Assembly: GCA_905221605.1 (NCBI GenBank)
Contig: CAJNDS010002731.1
Coordinates: forward strand, 105,001-169,000
DNA: 64,000 bases
From: Symbiodinium natans
Lineage: Eukaryota > Sar > Dinophyceae > Suessiales > Symbiodiniaceae
Direction of reading: 5' to 3'
In this document: one piece after another, positions 12,640 to 26,000 of the stretch
Numbering within the stretch: the stretch's first letter is position 1
Layout: every line of letters starts with the position of its first letter
Program-made: the position numbers and the translations under genes
The notes under the pieces: model-generated
Told to the model about the DNA's origin: nothing
Database searches by the model: none
Seen by the model: the letters and a program-made list of their open reading frames with translations, nothing else

Positions 12640-14770
12640 AGGCCAGGGGCGGCCCCTTCTTGCGAGCTTTCTGCGCCCTATCGTCAGCCTGAGTCAGCCT
12701 CGTCGTATAATTGGGAACCTGGCAGGATGGGCGCCTTGGTGAGCCTGAGCAGTCCCTGCAAAAGCAAACTGCATGTGACACTTAAGCTACATGGAGAGAT
12801 AATTCGCATTGATTTCTCATTTCAAATGCCGCCTCATGCCGCGGCCTTCCTTTGTGTAAGTTGAAAGTGCAGAGCATCATGGAGACCGCTCGCAATTTTT
12901 GGTTGTAGCTGGCACTGCTGTCATCCAAGTCCCAATCTTATTCAGCAGGCTACCCAAACTATGAAGTGTCTGAGACGCACTGACGCGTATCGAATATTTC
13001 AGTATGTCTATCGAATCGACTCCCCCGAATCTATTGATCAATCCGATCCATGTGTACCGAATGTAATGAATGTAACAGGGAAGTGGAGACCAGCTTGGAA
13101 CAAGCAGTCCAGACCCTGCAGCCTGCCATATCGCGAGTTTTGCGCGTGCTCTTGGGTTTCTGTGGCTTCGAGCCGCAGAATCCATGCTTCTGGTGCCTTT
13201 CAACGAGGAGAGACGTCTTAGCAGAGTTCTACAAGCCAAAAGCCAGCCCTTGGGTTGTGGGCACCACAGATGAATCTATCTCACAGCAAATAGTCCAAAA
13301 CAAAGATGACTTGGAAAGTCGCGTTCTGTGACATGTTGCATGCTTGTTGCATGCTGGCACGTGCCGCTACCTGTCAGTTCCGCTTGGAGAGTTCCTGGAA
13401 TGTCTTGGGAAGACTTCCTCTGAGGCGCTTTTGGCTTCAATGGCCCGACCAGGCCAGGCCAGCTCGTGCCTCAATGGTCCACTGAGAGAGGAGGACAGAG
13501 CTTTGTCTAGTGCGTCAAACAGAGCCCCAGGTGTTCCCACCTGTGCCATTGTTGGTCAGGGGCGCTCCTCTCGGTGGAGAGCAGCATGCCAGTGAAACGT
13601 AGAAGCCGTATGAAGCCGTTGTGTTTAGGTATGATGACCCCGTGGTCACTTCAGTCAATGGTGGTACTGGCGTGCGAGATGCAAGTGCTTGCCAGCAGAA
13701 GTGCGCCGGGCTCCCAGCCACACGAAGGCTGCTCCCCGAGCTAAGCGAGCACCCCTGACTTCCCCCAGATATCTCCAAGCGGATGGAAACTTGACAACAA
13801 AAGCCAACCTGAGGCACAGAAGTTGGACTGCTCTGCTTGGGTCTTGGCAGGGATCGATACTGTGGGGATGAGTACAAAACCATTGAAGCCTTTCTCAGTG
13901 GATATCTGAGGTGTTCACATACTACGTCGAGGGTGGAGGCAGAGCTGTGCGAAGCTGTGCGAAGCTGCGCAGTCACTGTGCAGAGCTTGAGAAGCCCCCG
14001 GTTTGCGCAGGCTGCTGGCTGCAGGGCTCGGGCCTGCTGCCCAAAGCCATCCCCAACGCCGTGGCCGGCCCCAGGCACATGCAAAGCATGGCGCAATGCA
14101 TGACTCGTGTGCGCAGCACTTCGACCCAGCTTGAGCCCACTGTTATCTCTTCTCGCAGGTCCTGCACCGCAAGGCCCAGTGAGAGCCCAGTAGCGGCGCC
14201 GGCGCCGGCAGCGAGCCGGACAGCGACCCCGCCAGCTGCGCCAGCCGTGGCCCGCACAGCGGTGCCTCTGGCGGAGAGCTCGGAACGCAGAGCTCGGAAC
14301 GCAGAGCTCGGAACGCAGAGCTTGATGTAGCTTGATGTAGCATGATGTAGCCGATGCAGCCTTTGGCGGGTGCATGGGCCTCTGTGGCTCGAGGTTGGGA
14401 CGACGACCCTGATGCCAGCTCGGTTTATCATGGACAGGGCCTCGAGACGACTCGTCAGACGACCCACGAGCAACCGCCTCACTGCGGTTGCCCTGAGCTT
14501 TTTCCCTTCAGTGTGCACTGCAGGCCGGAAAGGACCTTTACTTTGCGGAGGGCTCGAACCCTCGTAGGTGCGAACCTTAAGAAGTTGAGTCGGGGCGTCC
14601 TCAAACTAGGGCAGATCGCGACTGAAGGAAGCACCTCGTGCGATTTGCATGCTATGGCTGCGAAGATGCCTGCGGCAACTACGTTGCGGCAAAGCCGGTC
14701 TGGTTAAGTGTTCAGTGTTGAGGTGTGCAGAGTGACGAGCAGTTGCGAACAGTGCCAGGTGTCTCCGGAC
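12640..14770. other. No recognised gene; isolated exon-like stretches
   Basis: Nothing here can be assigned to a family. Exon-like pieces include about 14142-14275 (Ala/Pro/Thr-rich in one frame) and 14354-14470. A 14-bp repeat (GAGCTCGGAACGCA, three copies) at 14277-14320 runs into three copies of a CTTGATGTAG-type 10-mer up to about 14352. The region may hold the 3' exons of the zinc-finger gene or 5' exons of the next one. Confidence 0.4.
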
Positions 14771-14774
14771 TATG

Positions 14775-15518
14775 CTGCCGGGGTCTCAGAGATGCGAGGC
14801 AAGGGCTTCGGACTTGTTTTCTTCTTGGTACCTCTTGAAAGAGGACTCGCTGGTTCAAGACATCGACTTCACTTGCTCGATGCTGGCCGGATCTGAGAGC
14901 GCCGCAACCACGGGGAGCACCAGGGGAGCATAGAAGCCAGACAGGACACGACAACCACGACTGCGCGGCTCTCAACTCTCAACTTGCAGAAGGTTGCGGA
15001 GCAGCCCCGGAAAGTCTTCGCAAGCTTGGCAGGTTGGTTTCGTGGCCGGTGGCGCCCATTCGAAAAACACACAGGAGCTCCAAGAGTATCCACAAGTTGC
15101 TTCCACACATTTCCACAGAGCTCCCGTGGCCCTTTTTTGTGAAGGACTCCGGAGTCAATCCGTGGGCATGGCCACTTGCCATAGGCGGCAGATTTTCGAG
15201 ACTGACACTTCCAGGTTTTTGTCCTTGCCTCCTTGCCCACAATTTCATGGTGGCACACACGTGCAGTCCTTTTGCTGCTGCTTTTCTGCGCGATTCTCGG
15301 TTTGCCCAGGGAAAGCGCTGCGCTGGCGCCTTTCTGTGCTTCCCATGTTCTGAGGCTGCCTAGGGGTGTACTACTTCTACGATCCGGACTCGCGCAGGAC
15401 TGGGCTGAGTTGGCTGATGCGGTCGTAGGTCATGCTAGTGCATGCTGATTGCTCATCTTTGCCGTGTCGGAACAGACTTGCAGGAAGGTGACGCCGAAGC
15501 AGCTCAAGTCTGGCAAAG
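14775..15518 (+). CDS. Unidentified gene fragment, three exon-like stretches
   Basis: About 14805-14885 reads SSWYLLKEDSLVQDIDFTCS. Exon 15364-15397 reads VYYFYDPDSR, and exon 15484-15518 joins it in frame through a GA donor and an AG|G acceptor, continuing KVTPKQLKSGKG. The pair loosely resembles a helix-loop-helix segment such as the EF-hand-like part of PP2A B''-type subunits, but key ligands are not clear enough to claim it. Context gives no function. Treat as a probable gene of unknown role. Confidence 0.35.
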
Positions 15519-17328
15519 GCTCTCGATCTCCGGATCTCGCACGTCATGCGAACGTAATGCGAACGTCATGCGGCTCTGGGATGCTTTTTGTGGCAGTTGG
15601 GGGGCTTTCGAGGCCAACGCACCGAGAAGCTTCCATTGGTGACCGGGAGCTCCCAGCATCCTTAGACGTGGAATGTGGTTGCAATGCGTGAGTTTCTCTC
15701 CTCGAACGTCTCACACTTGTTCTTTGGCTTGGCAGGAGCTCCGAGCCGCGCCCGCACCCCGAGAGGGGTTGAACAATCGGGGGGCTGCTGCGGGCCACTG
15801 ATGTGCTTTTGGGCGGCTGGGAGTGGCCCTGAATTATCCAGGATCCCCACGATGTGTTCTGATAGAATGTGATACCGGGGATATATATACATATATATAC
15901 ATATATATACATACATATGTGTGTATGCATTTAACACATTCTCGCATGGGAGTCTCCGAGGCGGGCTGCCGCCGCTGCCGGCGCACCTCATGGGCCCCGG
16001 CGCGGCGAGCGGGCGAAGAGCCGAGTGGAAGGGGACCAGAGAACGGGGGCCGTGGTTCTGCGGGGTTCAGAGGCCAGAACGCAAAGAGAGAGCCAACTGA
16101 ACCTGTCAAAGGCAGAGTAAGAGAGTAGTGAGTAGTGTGGGAGAACTGCTAGCTGCCTCTCACCAAACTCCAATACCCCCAAGCCGCGTGTCTTCCCACT
16201 GCTCTCCAAGGCCGGTGGCTCCGGCTCCGGCCGAGGCGGAGAAGGCAAAGGACTAAGAGGGACCGAACGGAAGGAGACCGCAATCTACGAATCTACGAAT
16301 CTACCCTGCGCGTTTCATGATGACCTGCACCATACGCAGTTGTGATGAACCAAAGCTTAGCACGCTACCACAACGCCCCATCATTAAATGCATGCACACA
16401 GATGCGTACGGAGGTGAGCCTGGTGAGCCATGTGAGTGTAGCTCTTTCTATGGGGGTTTGGCTCTGCATGTTTTGCTGAGGCTCCTCCCAAGCTCTTCTC
16501 CGCATGAGGCTGCCTGCATCCGATGTCATGTTAAGTTCCATGCTGACCCACCAGAAGCACAGGGCCTTGCCTAGCACAGTACACCGAGAGCATCCAATTT
16601 CGTCTAGAGTCGTAAGAAGATGTTTCACCCCGAAAGCGTGACAACGCGAGAGTTGCCAACAGTCCAACAGTGCTCTGCATTCAGGGATGAGCGGTGCCAA
16701 GAAGAAGCCCAAAGGGGCCAGGAAGGGGGCGGGGTTCCTTTTTGGGCCCACACGGGGTGGGGCGGGAGGGGGGGGTTCACTTACAGACTTTGGGCCATCG
16801 CCGGGCACATCGGAGACTCAGACCTTGTAGAGCCCCTTAGAGTTTTGCAGCGAGCGGTTTGCCATGACGGACTGGCCCGGACCTCAGAGGCACGAGAAGC
16901 ACCACAAACAGCACAGAGCAACAGCGGGCGTGAGAAAATGGGATTAGCAGTTCCCTAGCTCAACCTGGCTGAGGGCCAGCCTGCGAAACAAGTTCCGGAC
17001 GGACAAGCGTTGTGAGGAGAGCTCCTGCAGAGATAGGCCGGAGTGCGGTGCTGCAAGGACCAAGGAGATGCAAGGAGGGACGTGTTAGCCTCGAAGGTCG
17101 GACACGCCGCAGGACGACGACGAGGCGCCCTTTGCACAGAGCGGACTTCTGGATCGCCATTCTCCTGTCCCCTCGCTGTTTAACTCGCGGCAACGAGCGC
17201 ACAGGGCACAGTGATGACAGTGATGCAAAGTGTCAGAGCCGCGAATCAGGACATCATCGGTAGACTTAGAGACATCAGTGACATCAGTATAGAGAGTATT
17301 GTTCGATTTCGATCTAAGAAGTCAAGAG
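15519..17328. other. Spacer with scattered exon-like stretches
   Basis: Contains an (ATATATAC)n tract at about 15885-15925 and a GC-rich stretch to about 16250. One acidic exon-like piece near 17100-17158 (SDTPQDDDEAPFAQSGLL) may be an upstream exon of the sulfhydryl oxidase gene. Otherwise nothing recognisable. Confidence 0.4.
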
Positions 17329-18806
17329 GTGGAGCCGCCGGATCGTGCTGAGATCGGCCGGGCCGCTTGGAGGTACCTCCACGCCATGGCCCGGGGCCTC
17401 AGAAAGACGCTCCCGGTCGTTCTGGGACGCTCGAAGGGGAGAGCGAGAGAACACGTTGTTGTTCTCTTCTGTCATTGGCACAATGCAGTAGTGTCAGCGT
17501 ACTGTTGTAGTGTCCCGTAGTGTGTGTACATGCGTGCGTGCGTGAGAGAACTTGTGAGGCGGCGGCGCACCCCGAGGAGGCTTCGAAGACGACTGAGGAG
17601 GCGGCCCAGGCAAGTCGCCGGTATTCGACACACAGTGACGCATACACACGTGGTCATCGGTGGTTTATGCCAGACTAGGTGGACATGCCCCTCCCTCGGA
17701 TCAAGACGACAAGACCACCAAACAAGCCAAGCAACATCTTCAAAACTCAGAGATTCGACTGAATGTGTAGAGATCCACTGCCCATCAGTTAACCCTATGC
17801 GGGCTACATTACCGTGGTATCAGTAGTGGTATCAGCAGTGGCCGTGGCATCCTTGACCACTGAACCGAAACGTCATGCGCGGAGAATTCAGCAGACAGAG
17901 TTCCCCGTCCTTGTGTTTTTCTGTTTCTGTGTTTCTTTTGCCGCTGCAGGCCTGGCTCACAGCTTTTGTGCAGAACTATCCGTCCCAACCTTAGCAGGAC
18001 TCCAGGGTTGGCTTGCAGAGTGGCTGCCCTGTCGCAGTGCTCCTGCAGAATGTCCTCCCGGTCGGCATTTCCACCCTCGAGTTTCCTTTCAGACGGAAAC
18101 CCTGCTGGGCGTGTACCCTTCAGATCCAGTGGAGCCTGAAGGTTTGTTTCTCTAAGGCGCGCTCCCCCTCAAAATTGAGGGGACTAAGTAGGGGGAGTTG
18201 AGGGAAATGGGCAAGGGACGGGTGCCTCAGTGTGATGACGTTAGGCCCGTCAGGCGACTTTCAAAATGTGACAATGACCAGTTGAAAGTCCAAGGTGCTC
18301 ACACTGTGCATCCCACTTTGTGGACATCTGTGAGGCCCTGCTCGGTACCGTCAACTCATCATTTCCAGGGCTGCGGATTTCTGGCATCGGACTTGAGCCA
18401 TACATCGTCTTTGATAGGCCATGCCGCCGCAGACACAGTCCCGCAAAGACTACGCCGTTTCCCCGACGTGTTTTCGCTTTCTAAGCCGGACTTGGGAATG
18501 AATGTATCGGCTGCAGCAGCTGCTTCGGTACTTTGCGCCGGCTTGTGCTTCTCGCAGCTTCTCACTCTGTGGCTGCTGATGATTGCAGAGAGGTGTGCCT
18601 TAAGAGGCCGTGGCAGTCCACGGAGCTTTAGCCGAGAAGGTGCGCGAAGTGGTGCGGCTCTCTTTGCCAGGTTTGGTGGTGCCAGGCGCCGGGCGCTTGA
18701 ATCGCCTGAGGTTTACGCCACGCTCCGACGGTCAGTGCTTATTTTGGGGCAGCTCTTAAGTCTTCTAAGGCACAACAAGGTGAATGAGCATCTCATGAAT
18801 GAGCCT
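17329..18806 (+). CDS. ERV1/ALR-type FAD-linked sulfhydryl oxidase
   Basis: Proteins of this family pass electrons from thiols to oxygen or cytochrome c through a CxxC next to FAD; they act in the mitochondrial intermembrane space or secretory pathway. Exons joining in frame: 17329-17388 (VEPPDRAEIGRAAWRYLHAM, the W-x-x-L-H FAD-domain start), 17559-17609 (AAAHPEEASKTTEEAAQ), 17950-17981 (AWLTAFVQNY) and 18295-18334. The last supplies the redox motif Y-P-C-S-H-C-A-S-H-F across the junction. A further stretch at about 18770-18806 (HNKVNEHLMNE) matches the H-N-x-V-N FAD-binding helix, but the exon with the preceding W and Cys was not found. Donors are GC, GC, GT, GC. The N-terminus, and so the targeting signal, is unknown; a possible upstream exon lies near 17100. 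Confidence 0.85.
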
Positions 18807-18809
18807 GCA

Positions 18810-20720
18810 TCCCGGTACGAGCAGAGCCAGCGCAGCCAGAGTACGCTGAAGAGACTTGCGCAGCAAGCTCAGGACAGTCCCTTGCGATCCAGCGAAGCTT
18901 ATCGCTGCAGGGCATCTTACTTAGGTTGGTTAGATTACCGTTGTTACCGAAGGCTCTTGCTGTGTGAAACAATTGGTCTTCTCATGCCTTAGGCGTAACG
19001 GCTGGACCCTCGACGAGATGGAGTGACTGCGAAGGACGGCGGAGACAGGCTGAACGACTTGAAGGCCAGTGTCTTCTGGCTAGCCAGACCGTGTCAGCCG
19101 ATACTCGTATGTCAGTTACCGCCTTTTCACGGGCAGGGTTCCGTTCAATGTTGAACAGCATGAAAGTTGTTGCCGCGAAGGCCATGGCTCGTCATGTGCA
19201 CTGCACGTCTGGCGGGGCTTTTGCGGCGCAGGTCCCTCAGAGTTCGGAGAGTGCGGGGTGGCTTCTGAAGGGGTCACCAACATGCAGCTCACAGTCCAGC
19301 AAGACCCTCTAAGGGAAACAAGTTGATACTTACACCGGGGGGTGCCAAACGCGCCCTAGCCAGTCCAGCTCCTGCTTGTTGAGGGCGAGCGAAAACCCGA
19401 TGTGAAACTTCCAAAGTTCCCTGGCCCATTGCAGCTGTCAAGGAAGATAACAATGGTAGCATCAAGGTAGACTGTTAGATGAAGGACGTGTTGTGCACAT
19501 TCTTATGGGTAAACAAGTGGTTTGGCAGTTGGGCTTAACTGCCTGAGCATGCTCACACGGCACGGCTAGTTGGGCAAACTTTTGCAAACACTACGGAGTT
19601 GTGATTGGCCCGGAGGCGTGTGAGAAGCATCGCGGGTGAGCAAGTGTAGTCGAGCCCCACACCACATCACCACATGCTCGCGAAAGAAGCTGGAATGGTT
19701 GCTCACGATTTCCTCCTTGCTCGGTGCCGTGACGTTGTGATTGCAATTTCCGATGCTCCTGCTTTTGCTGCCTCCTGCCAAATCGGCCGGCTGCCTTTGG
19801 TTTGGTTGCGTCGTGGCTCAGAACTTCGAATCAAGGGGTGAAGTGTCAAGGTCGTGTGAAGCAGGAGCGAAACTCTGAGTTAATCGTGTCCCGAAAGCCA
19901 GATCATCAAGAAACCCACTCCCTCGTCCCGGTTTCCGAGCCGTCTCTTGGTTGCTTCTCGTTTCCGATGTTTCCGTCGGCCACTCGCCCAGGGCTCCTGG
20001 AGGTCTTGGTCCGCAGCGTCGGCGTCGATGGATGCGGCTGCAGAAGAGCTGCGACTCGACGTCTTGATGTCTTTGATGGGCTGCGGCTCTGCAAAGCGAA
20101 AGCAAAAGGAGAGTCGGAGGCAGCGAAGGTGTGCCAATGTGTGCCAGTTTTCTATTTCAGCATGCTCTTGGGCTCTTAGCAGCGCCACGTTGGCTCTGGA
20201 ATTTCAACTCACTTGCAACCCGAGCACACGAGAGATGGTCCCTCAGTGGCTTCAGTGATGTCAGCGACTGCACCTTACACTTCAGTAGCCTGAATGCTTC
20301 GGCTAGTTCAGCTGCAATTTCAAGTGGATCATCTGCCGATACCGCTAGCTTGAGAGCCTTGGTAGAGGACCTCTCAGCCCCCTTTTCCCCATGCTCCCCC
20401 AGTCGCCATTCGCCATGGTGATGCCCTCACACAGCGGGAAGCTTCCAGGCCAAGTGTCGACAAAAGGAGCAAATGAGCCGTGTGGATGATCGTGGATGCT
20501 GCCGCGAAGGCCACTGCTGGTGATGTCCAGTGCGCGGCTAGGCGAGCTCTTGCGACGATTTAAGCCGGGCCCCCAAGACGTCCCCAAGATTTCTGCGACT
20601 CCTGGAAGACTTGGCTTCCCATATCCCGTCTCAGGCTGAATTCAGGGGCGACCCAGGCGCTGATCGCGTCTCTTCTGCTGCACGTGCGTTGAGTTGAGAT
20701 TGGTTCCGGGCAGCACCCTG
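18810..20720. other. Spacer or unrecognised exons
   Basis: No family recognised. One exon-like stretch at about 20025-20112 (MDAAAEELRLDVLMSLMGCG) and a Ser/Ala-rich one at about 20252-20390 may be coding. They could be upstream exons of the J-domain gene or a separate gene. Confidence 0.4.
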
Positions 20721-20724
20721 CAAG

Positions 20725-21750
20725 GCAGAACTGCGGAGTGCCTACTACAAGCGCGCCAAGCTCCTCCACCCGGACATTGCGGGCGAGGACCGAGCCTCTG
20801 AGCCTCTGAGCCTCTGAGCCTCTGAGCCTCTGAGCCTCTGAGCTGTGAGAAAGTTCTTCGAAGCGGCACAATAGAGGGAATGTAGAGGGGGGCCAAGGGA
20901 GCCGAGGGAGTCGCTCAGTCTGAGAGAGCGGCGCTTCCTGCCTCTTTTGTGCCTCGAGCGCTCGGTCGAGGCCTCCCATGCCGACTTCCGTCGTCTTCGG
21001 GAGGCAAAGTCTCCGAACAGAGTTGGGTGCCGCAGAGTGCTCGGGGAAGAAAGCTCCTTGTTCGACTTCCGAAGCAAGCAAAATGCTCAGAGCTCTTCTC
21101 TAAGCCTGCTGCCAGGACTATGATGAAGCCACAAAGCTCATGCAGAACCAGGCAAGCACCGATCCAGGCCCCTTCCCGCTCTGCTTTTTGGGAGCTCCCT
21201 CCCCCCCCTCCCCCTCCCACATGAGCAGGCGAATGCAAGAGGAAATATCGCCTCCTTGCAGGTGCTTTCCGAGAGGAGCAGACCTGGGACCTCGGAGGCA
21301 TGAGAGGGAAACAGAGGGCGTTCAGACATCCGGGAGAAGAGAGAGAGGAGAGAGAGAGGAGAAGGAGAGGAGAGAGATGAGGAGGAGGAGAGCGCGGGGT
21401 TCGCCCCAAGCCCCAACGAAAGCAAGAAAGAGAAAGCGTTGAAATCGTAAATGGGGTTTGGTCCTTGCTCTCCAGGCCAACGCTGGAAGCCTGGCGCGCG
21501 GGATGCTGAGATGTCCGCGTGGGCGCCTTGGGTCAGAATCGCAGTTCCCGCAGCGCGCCTCCTCGAGGTTCGGCGGGAACTTCCACGGCAACTCTGCCGG
21601 GCCAGCTCCCGATCGAGGAATGGCAAGCGGCTTGTTTTTTCTTGCGACTTCGCGCTCTCCAGGTTTCAAGAGGGCGAGGTGAACTTCGACCCCCACGCGT
21701 TCCGGGAGAGGCGGCAACAAGCGGTTGAATGCGCGCCAGTCTGTGCGTGC
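20725..21750 (+). CDS. J-domain (DnaJ-like) protein, partial
   Basis: Exon 20725-20790 reads AELRSAYYKRAKLLHPDIAG and ends in ED. It has the helix II / HPD loop of a J domain, the part that stimulates Hsp70 ATPase. A short stretch at about 20850-20872 (KFFEAAQ) would suit helix III. Further in-orientation exon-like pieces are 21116-21151 (DYDEATKLMQNQ, ending at a GC donor), about 21477-21540 (ANAGSLARGML) and about 21662-21740 (GEVNFDPHAFRERRQQAVEC). Helix I, the start codon and the C-terminal region are not recognised, so the J-protein class is open. The HPD tripeptide makes the domain call fairly safe; assignment of later pieces to the same gene is inference. Confidence 0.65.
20793..20842. 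repeat. GCCTCTGA 8-mer tandem repeat
   Basis: Six perfect copies plus an edge, immediately 3' of the HPD exon, so inside an intron. Confidence 0.95.
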
Positions 21751-21754
21751 GATG

Positions 21755-23055
21755 CAGACTTGCAGAATCTTGGAGGCTACTGCGCTGCGCATTAAAAACC
21801 CCCTGAGAGGCAGCGATCTCACGCGAGGCAGGAGGCAAAGGGCTACAGCTACCAGGCCGGTGCCTCGCAGCTGTGAGCAGCCCTAGGCAAGAGCCTCTTG
21901 AGGCCGCGAGATGACTTCTGTGTCATTTTGCAAGCGGCAGTGAAACAAAACTGGCTGCTTTTCCTTTCGCAGAGGCCGCGGGTCGCGGCTCCTCCGCCGC
22001 GGCCTCACGCCTGCTCTGTCACAGTATCATCAAAGGGTATATGATATAGGTCCAATGAGCCTCAATCTCACTTTGAAGTCCACGGGCCTTTGCCGTACTC
22101 GAAGTTGCGGACCCCTCCACAACATCCAGAAGCCCTCCCAAGAATTCCCCCAAGAAGCCAAGGCCTCCGATGGCAAGCGGGCGTTCAATCCCGCAAGGAG
22201 CTCATCAACGCGACACACGGACGGAGACGCGCTCTCTTTATTTGACAACGTAGACTTCGCACAGAGAGCAGTCAGATGCAAGGCCTTCTGAAGGCCAGAC
22301 CGACTATTCGAGAGGTCTTTGTTTTTGTTTTTGTCTTCAATTTTTTTGGTCGCTCCTTGTGAGGGGCCCTGTCACACGCGTCTTAGGCCCATGTCTTCAA
22401 GGGCACCCTGCTGATGTCCGGGGCCTTCTTCGCAGGCCGACGTTTCGAGTTTTGAGAGAGCACTGTCTAGCACACTCCATATGGAATGACGTGGAGGCAA
22501 TTCCTTGCTCCGCCACTGGCGGCAAGAAGCTGCGGATTTCCGTCGGGTGGAGGGCTCTGCTTGTGCCAGGCATTAGCTATTTCTCTTTTCATTTCTCTCA
22601 GCGGAAATGCTTTGGGGCAAATGTGCCAGGTCTACACCTGATCCGCGAGACCAGATGCCAGAAAACTGCCGCAGCGCTGTTCTGCCTTGACAGCCCTATC
22701 GCACGCACTCACATCATCTCACATCCCTGCACGTCCCTTCCTTGGCCTGATTCTTTGTCATCTCAGACTCGTCATTATTAGCTGGGCCAGTCATGGCAGG
22801 GCAAGAGATGAACCGGCTCGATCTGACAGTGGATCAAAACCTTTGAAGCTTCCCCTCAAGCCTTCAAGCATTGTCCGGGCAAGCATCTAGGACAGTTGCG
22901 CACAGAAGTGCCAACGCCGAGTCAACACTGCAGACGCTTGCATTCACTTATGGTCTGCCAGTGTCCAGCAGCCGCTCCCTATGCGGCGATTGCGAAGGAT
23001 GGAAGCACTGATGTGGCATACCGACGTACTATTTTTTTGCCACACTTTATTTAGG
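21755..23055. other. Spacer without recognised gene
   Basis: No family recognised on either strand. A T-rich stretch (about 22318-22347) and a pyrimidine-rich stretch ending ...TTTATTTAG (about 23030-23054) precede the next start codon; the latter is a good candidate trans-splice acceptor. Confidence 0.5.
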
Positions 23056-23062
23056 TCGGAAA

Positions 23063-26000
23063 ATGAGCAAAACGCGCACGTTGGAGGATCTAAGCCAGCC
23101 GGAGCTTCTCCGAAATGCGGCGAACCTCCAGGCTCAGGCCGAGCAACTGCGCTACGAGGACCAAAGCCTTAAAAAAACGATCAGCTTTGAAAGCTTGTGA
23201 CACTTTGGCTTTTGCGCTTTTTTCTTCTTTTGGTTCCATATGGGTTTGCCAAAATGGAATCCTCTGCGTTCTGCGATTTCTGCGTTTTGCTGTTTTTGGC
23301 CCGTTTGGCCTCTCCGCCTCTTCGGAGCGACGAGGAGAGCGCCGACGCCTTGGCAAAAGCCACGGAAGCCCTCCCGCTCTTCCGGGAGGCGCACCCTCGG
23401 TGCTTGCGAGCAAGTAGAGCTGCACGTGTTTGTAGCGATCTGTGTACACATGTAGATTTATTGTAGGAGTTGTAAATTTGGAAGTGCACTTGGCTTGGCG
23501 GTTCAATGAATGCGCCCTCGAGCGCCCGCGCCAGGCTGGATCTGGGGAGGGCGTCCCGTGGCCCAGATGTGCATCCTTTGAAGCCAAGTCTTGGGGTTCC
23601 AACTGGTCAGCTCCGTCTGTTTCTTCTTGTGCCCAATCTGAGGTTGCAGACGCCCTGCTGGCCATCGTCGCCTCGCAGGTGGCGCTCGGAAGGCGCCGTG
23701 AATTTGCATGCTGCCGCAAGCACGCGAGTCGGCGCGTTCAAAGACGAGCCCAGACTCGCTGCAAACTCGCTGCAAACCCCACGGATCAAAAAAAACGCAG
23801 GCGGGCGGAGGCTCGAGGCTGCAGCCCCGGAACAGCAGGAGGAAGAGCGTCTAGGAGGTTCGACGGAGAAATCATTAGCATTCAGGAGAGTTCTGGCTCA
23901 ATCTTAAATGGCCCGGGTCCGGAGCTTTAGCTGCAAGCAACAAGAGAAGAGCATCAGGAACCCTAGCTCAAGGCCCGATCCCCCGACTCTGCCTCATCTT
24001 GGCGCTAAACACAAGAAATAAGAAGCGCTGAAGAAGCCAGGGAGCCCGACACCGCCGAGGCCTGGCTCAGCCCGAGTTGAAGCTCTTCGAGGAGGCACAG
24101 GGAGCTGTTGTGCGGGCTACTCGGGCTCCTGAGCATGTGCACGTGCCCGAGAGACATAGCGCATAACGCGTTGGAAGCATAATACGCGCACATCCTAAAA
24201 TGTGTCAATCGCGTAATTACATAATGTACATACAATGTATTCATAAGTATGTGCAATTGATGTATATGCCAATTGACATCTGTTGTGAGATGTTGTTGTG
24301 CTTGATTTCGTTTTGTTTCTCGAGCGCTAGCAACCCTGAGCGAGCGCTGTGTGTGCAGAGCAGAGCAGGCCGGAGATCGGGCCGGCCGGGAGCCTGGAGC
24401 GTGGCGAGGGGGCGACGGCTCTGATGCGTTTCGCCATCTCCGGCTTCACTCTTGGACCATGTGGCTGCCTTGAGGTGCCGCGAAGATGCGGCTGGCCCTT
24501 AGCGAGTGCGGAGTGACAGGCAAGCGCGCTGCGTGTCAAGATGCGTTAAGACCTTCAGGTTTTTCCTTGAACTGTTTCTGAAGCATGCCGTCTCCACGTA
24601 CTCAAGATCTTTACAGACTATACAGACGAGACGGACTCTTGCAACAGTGCTCTTTCATGCCTCTGCCTTTTTTTCTCTACAATTTCGAGGTGACGAGGCG
24701 CTCCGCGACGCCGAGGCAGCTACTTTCTGTGGCAATTTTTTCCTTGCATTACAGAATCCTTCCCTCTCCCCCTAAACCCTCTCTTCCTGATGTCTCGCTC
24801 CTGTTCTGTTACTTTTTTCCATGTATTTGTTGCTTCTTTCCTTCTGTCTGCTTCCTCCTTCGGCAATCTGCAGGAGGCGAGGGACGACTTCCGCGAGCTG
24901 GGCCTCGCTGCACACGAGGCTCCCCCCCTCTTTCAGGGGAGGAGCTTAAATGAGTCCTTTTTATCTCACGTAAGAAGAGCCTCCCTCTCTTTTTTTTTGT
25001 GCAAGGCCCGGGCTTGCCTACGGCTGGCAGCCTTGGCCCATCAAGCGGAGGAGGGCCTGGAGTCCGGCGCCCGTTTTCACGTGTACGTCTTTCCCGGCAA
25101 GTCTTTCCCGGAGTGCTTTCTGAGATCCTTCTCCGGGATCCTCTTCTTTTGAAAGGGCTCTCCTACCTTTTTTCCATCATCCGCACATGGATAAATTTGT
25201 AAATCCTTGACAAAATGAGCGCCTCGCTCTCTCGGCTCCGAGGGCCGCCGAAGCCGCGGAGCAGCTCTTCCAGTCCGCGGGCGATGCGAAGGGCGAGGCG
25301 CGCCTGAACACTGAACATGCGCCCTCATCGTTAGGGGTTTTGGGATGGGTTCCGAAACTCCAATGGCTGGAAACACTCTTCTCACCTTCAGACCCGGTAA
25401 CCGAACGCCTTCGGGCACCAGACGTGCTCTCAGAGGCCTCTGCTTTGCACAGCGCCGCGCTCCTGAAGCTCCGGCTGGAGGAGACTCATTCAGAGGGGTG
25501 TCCAAAAGGCGAGAAGCGCATTCCCTTCCGCCCTGCCGTTGCAGCGTTGCAGGACCATGCGGAGGCGATGGCTGTGGGGCAGCGGGCTTGCAGCAGCCGC
25601 CTGGGAGCCTCTGAGCTAGGGCAGACTGGAAGAGCCAGAGTAGCCTCGGCTTGTAGCTCCAGTAGCTTCTGCTTTTGAAGCCTTCGGCGCTTCGGCGGCT
25701 TTCCAGTAGCCCTGAACTCGTCTCTCTCTCTAAGGCCTCTTCCAGGAGCTCGGGTTGAGCAGGCTCGAGGCCGGGGGTGACAAGAGCGAAAGAAGAGATG
25801 ACTCTCCCCCCCTCTCCCCCTCTCGCCCCCTGTCTCCTTTGTCTCTCTCTTCCCCCGTCCTCAAAGCTAACTTTGTCGCGAGAACCTTCCGTCTCTCGCA
25901 AGTTCCTCTTTGTGTGTCCTTGTGCCTCTTCCTTTCCTCCTTTCCTCCTTTCCTCTTTGAGAGGCCCGGGCCCGGGCCGGCCTGGCCGACGCGGCGCTGA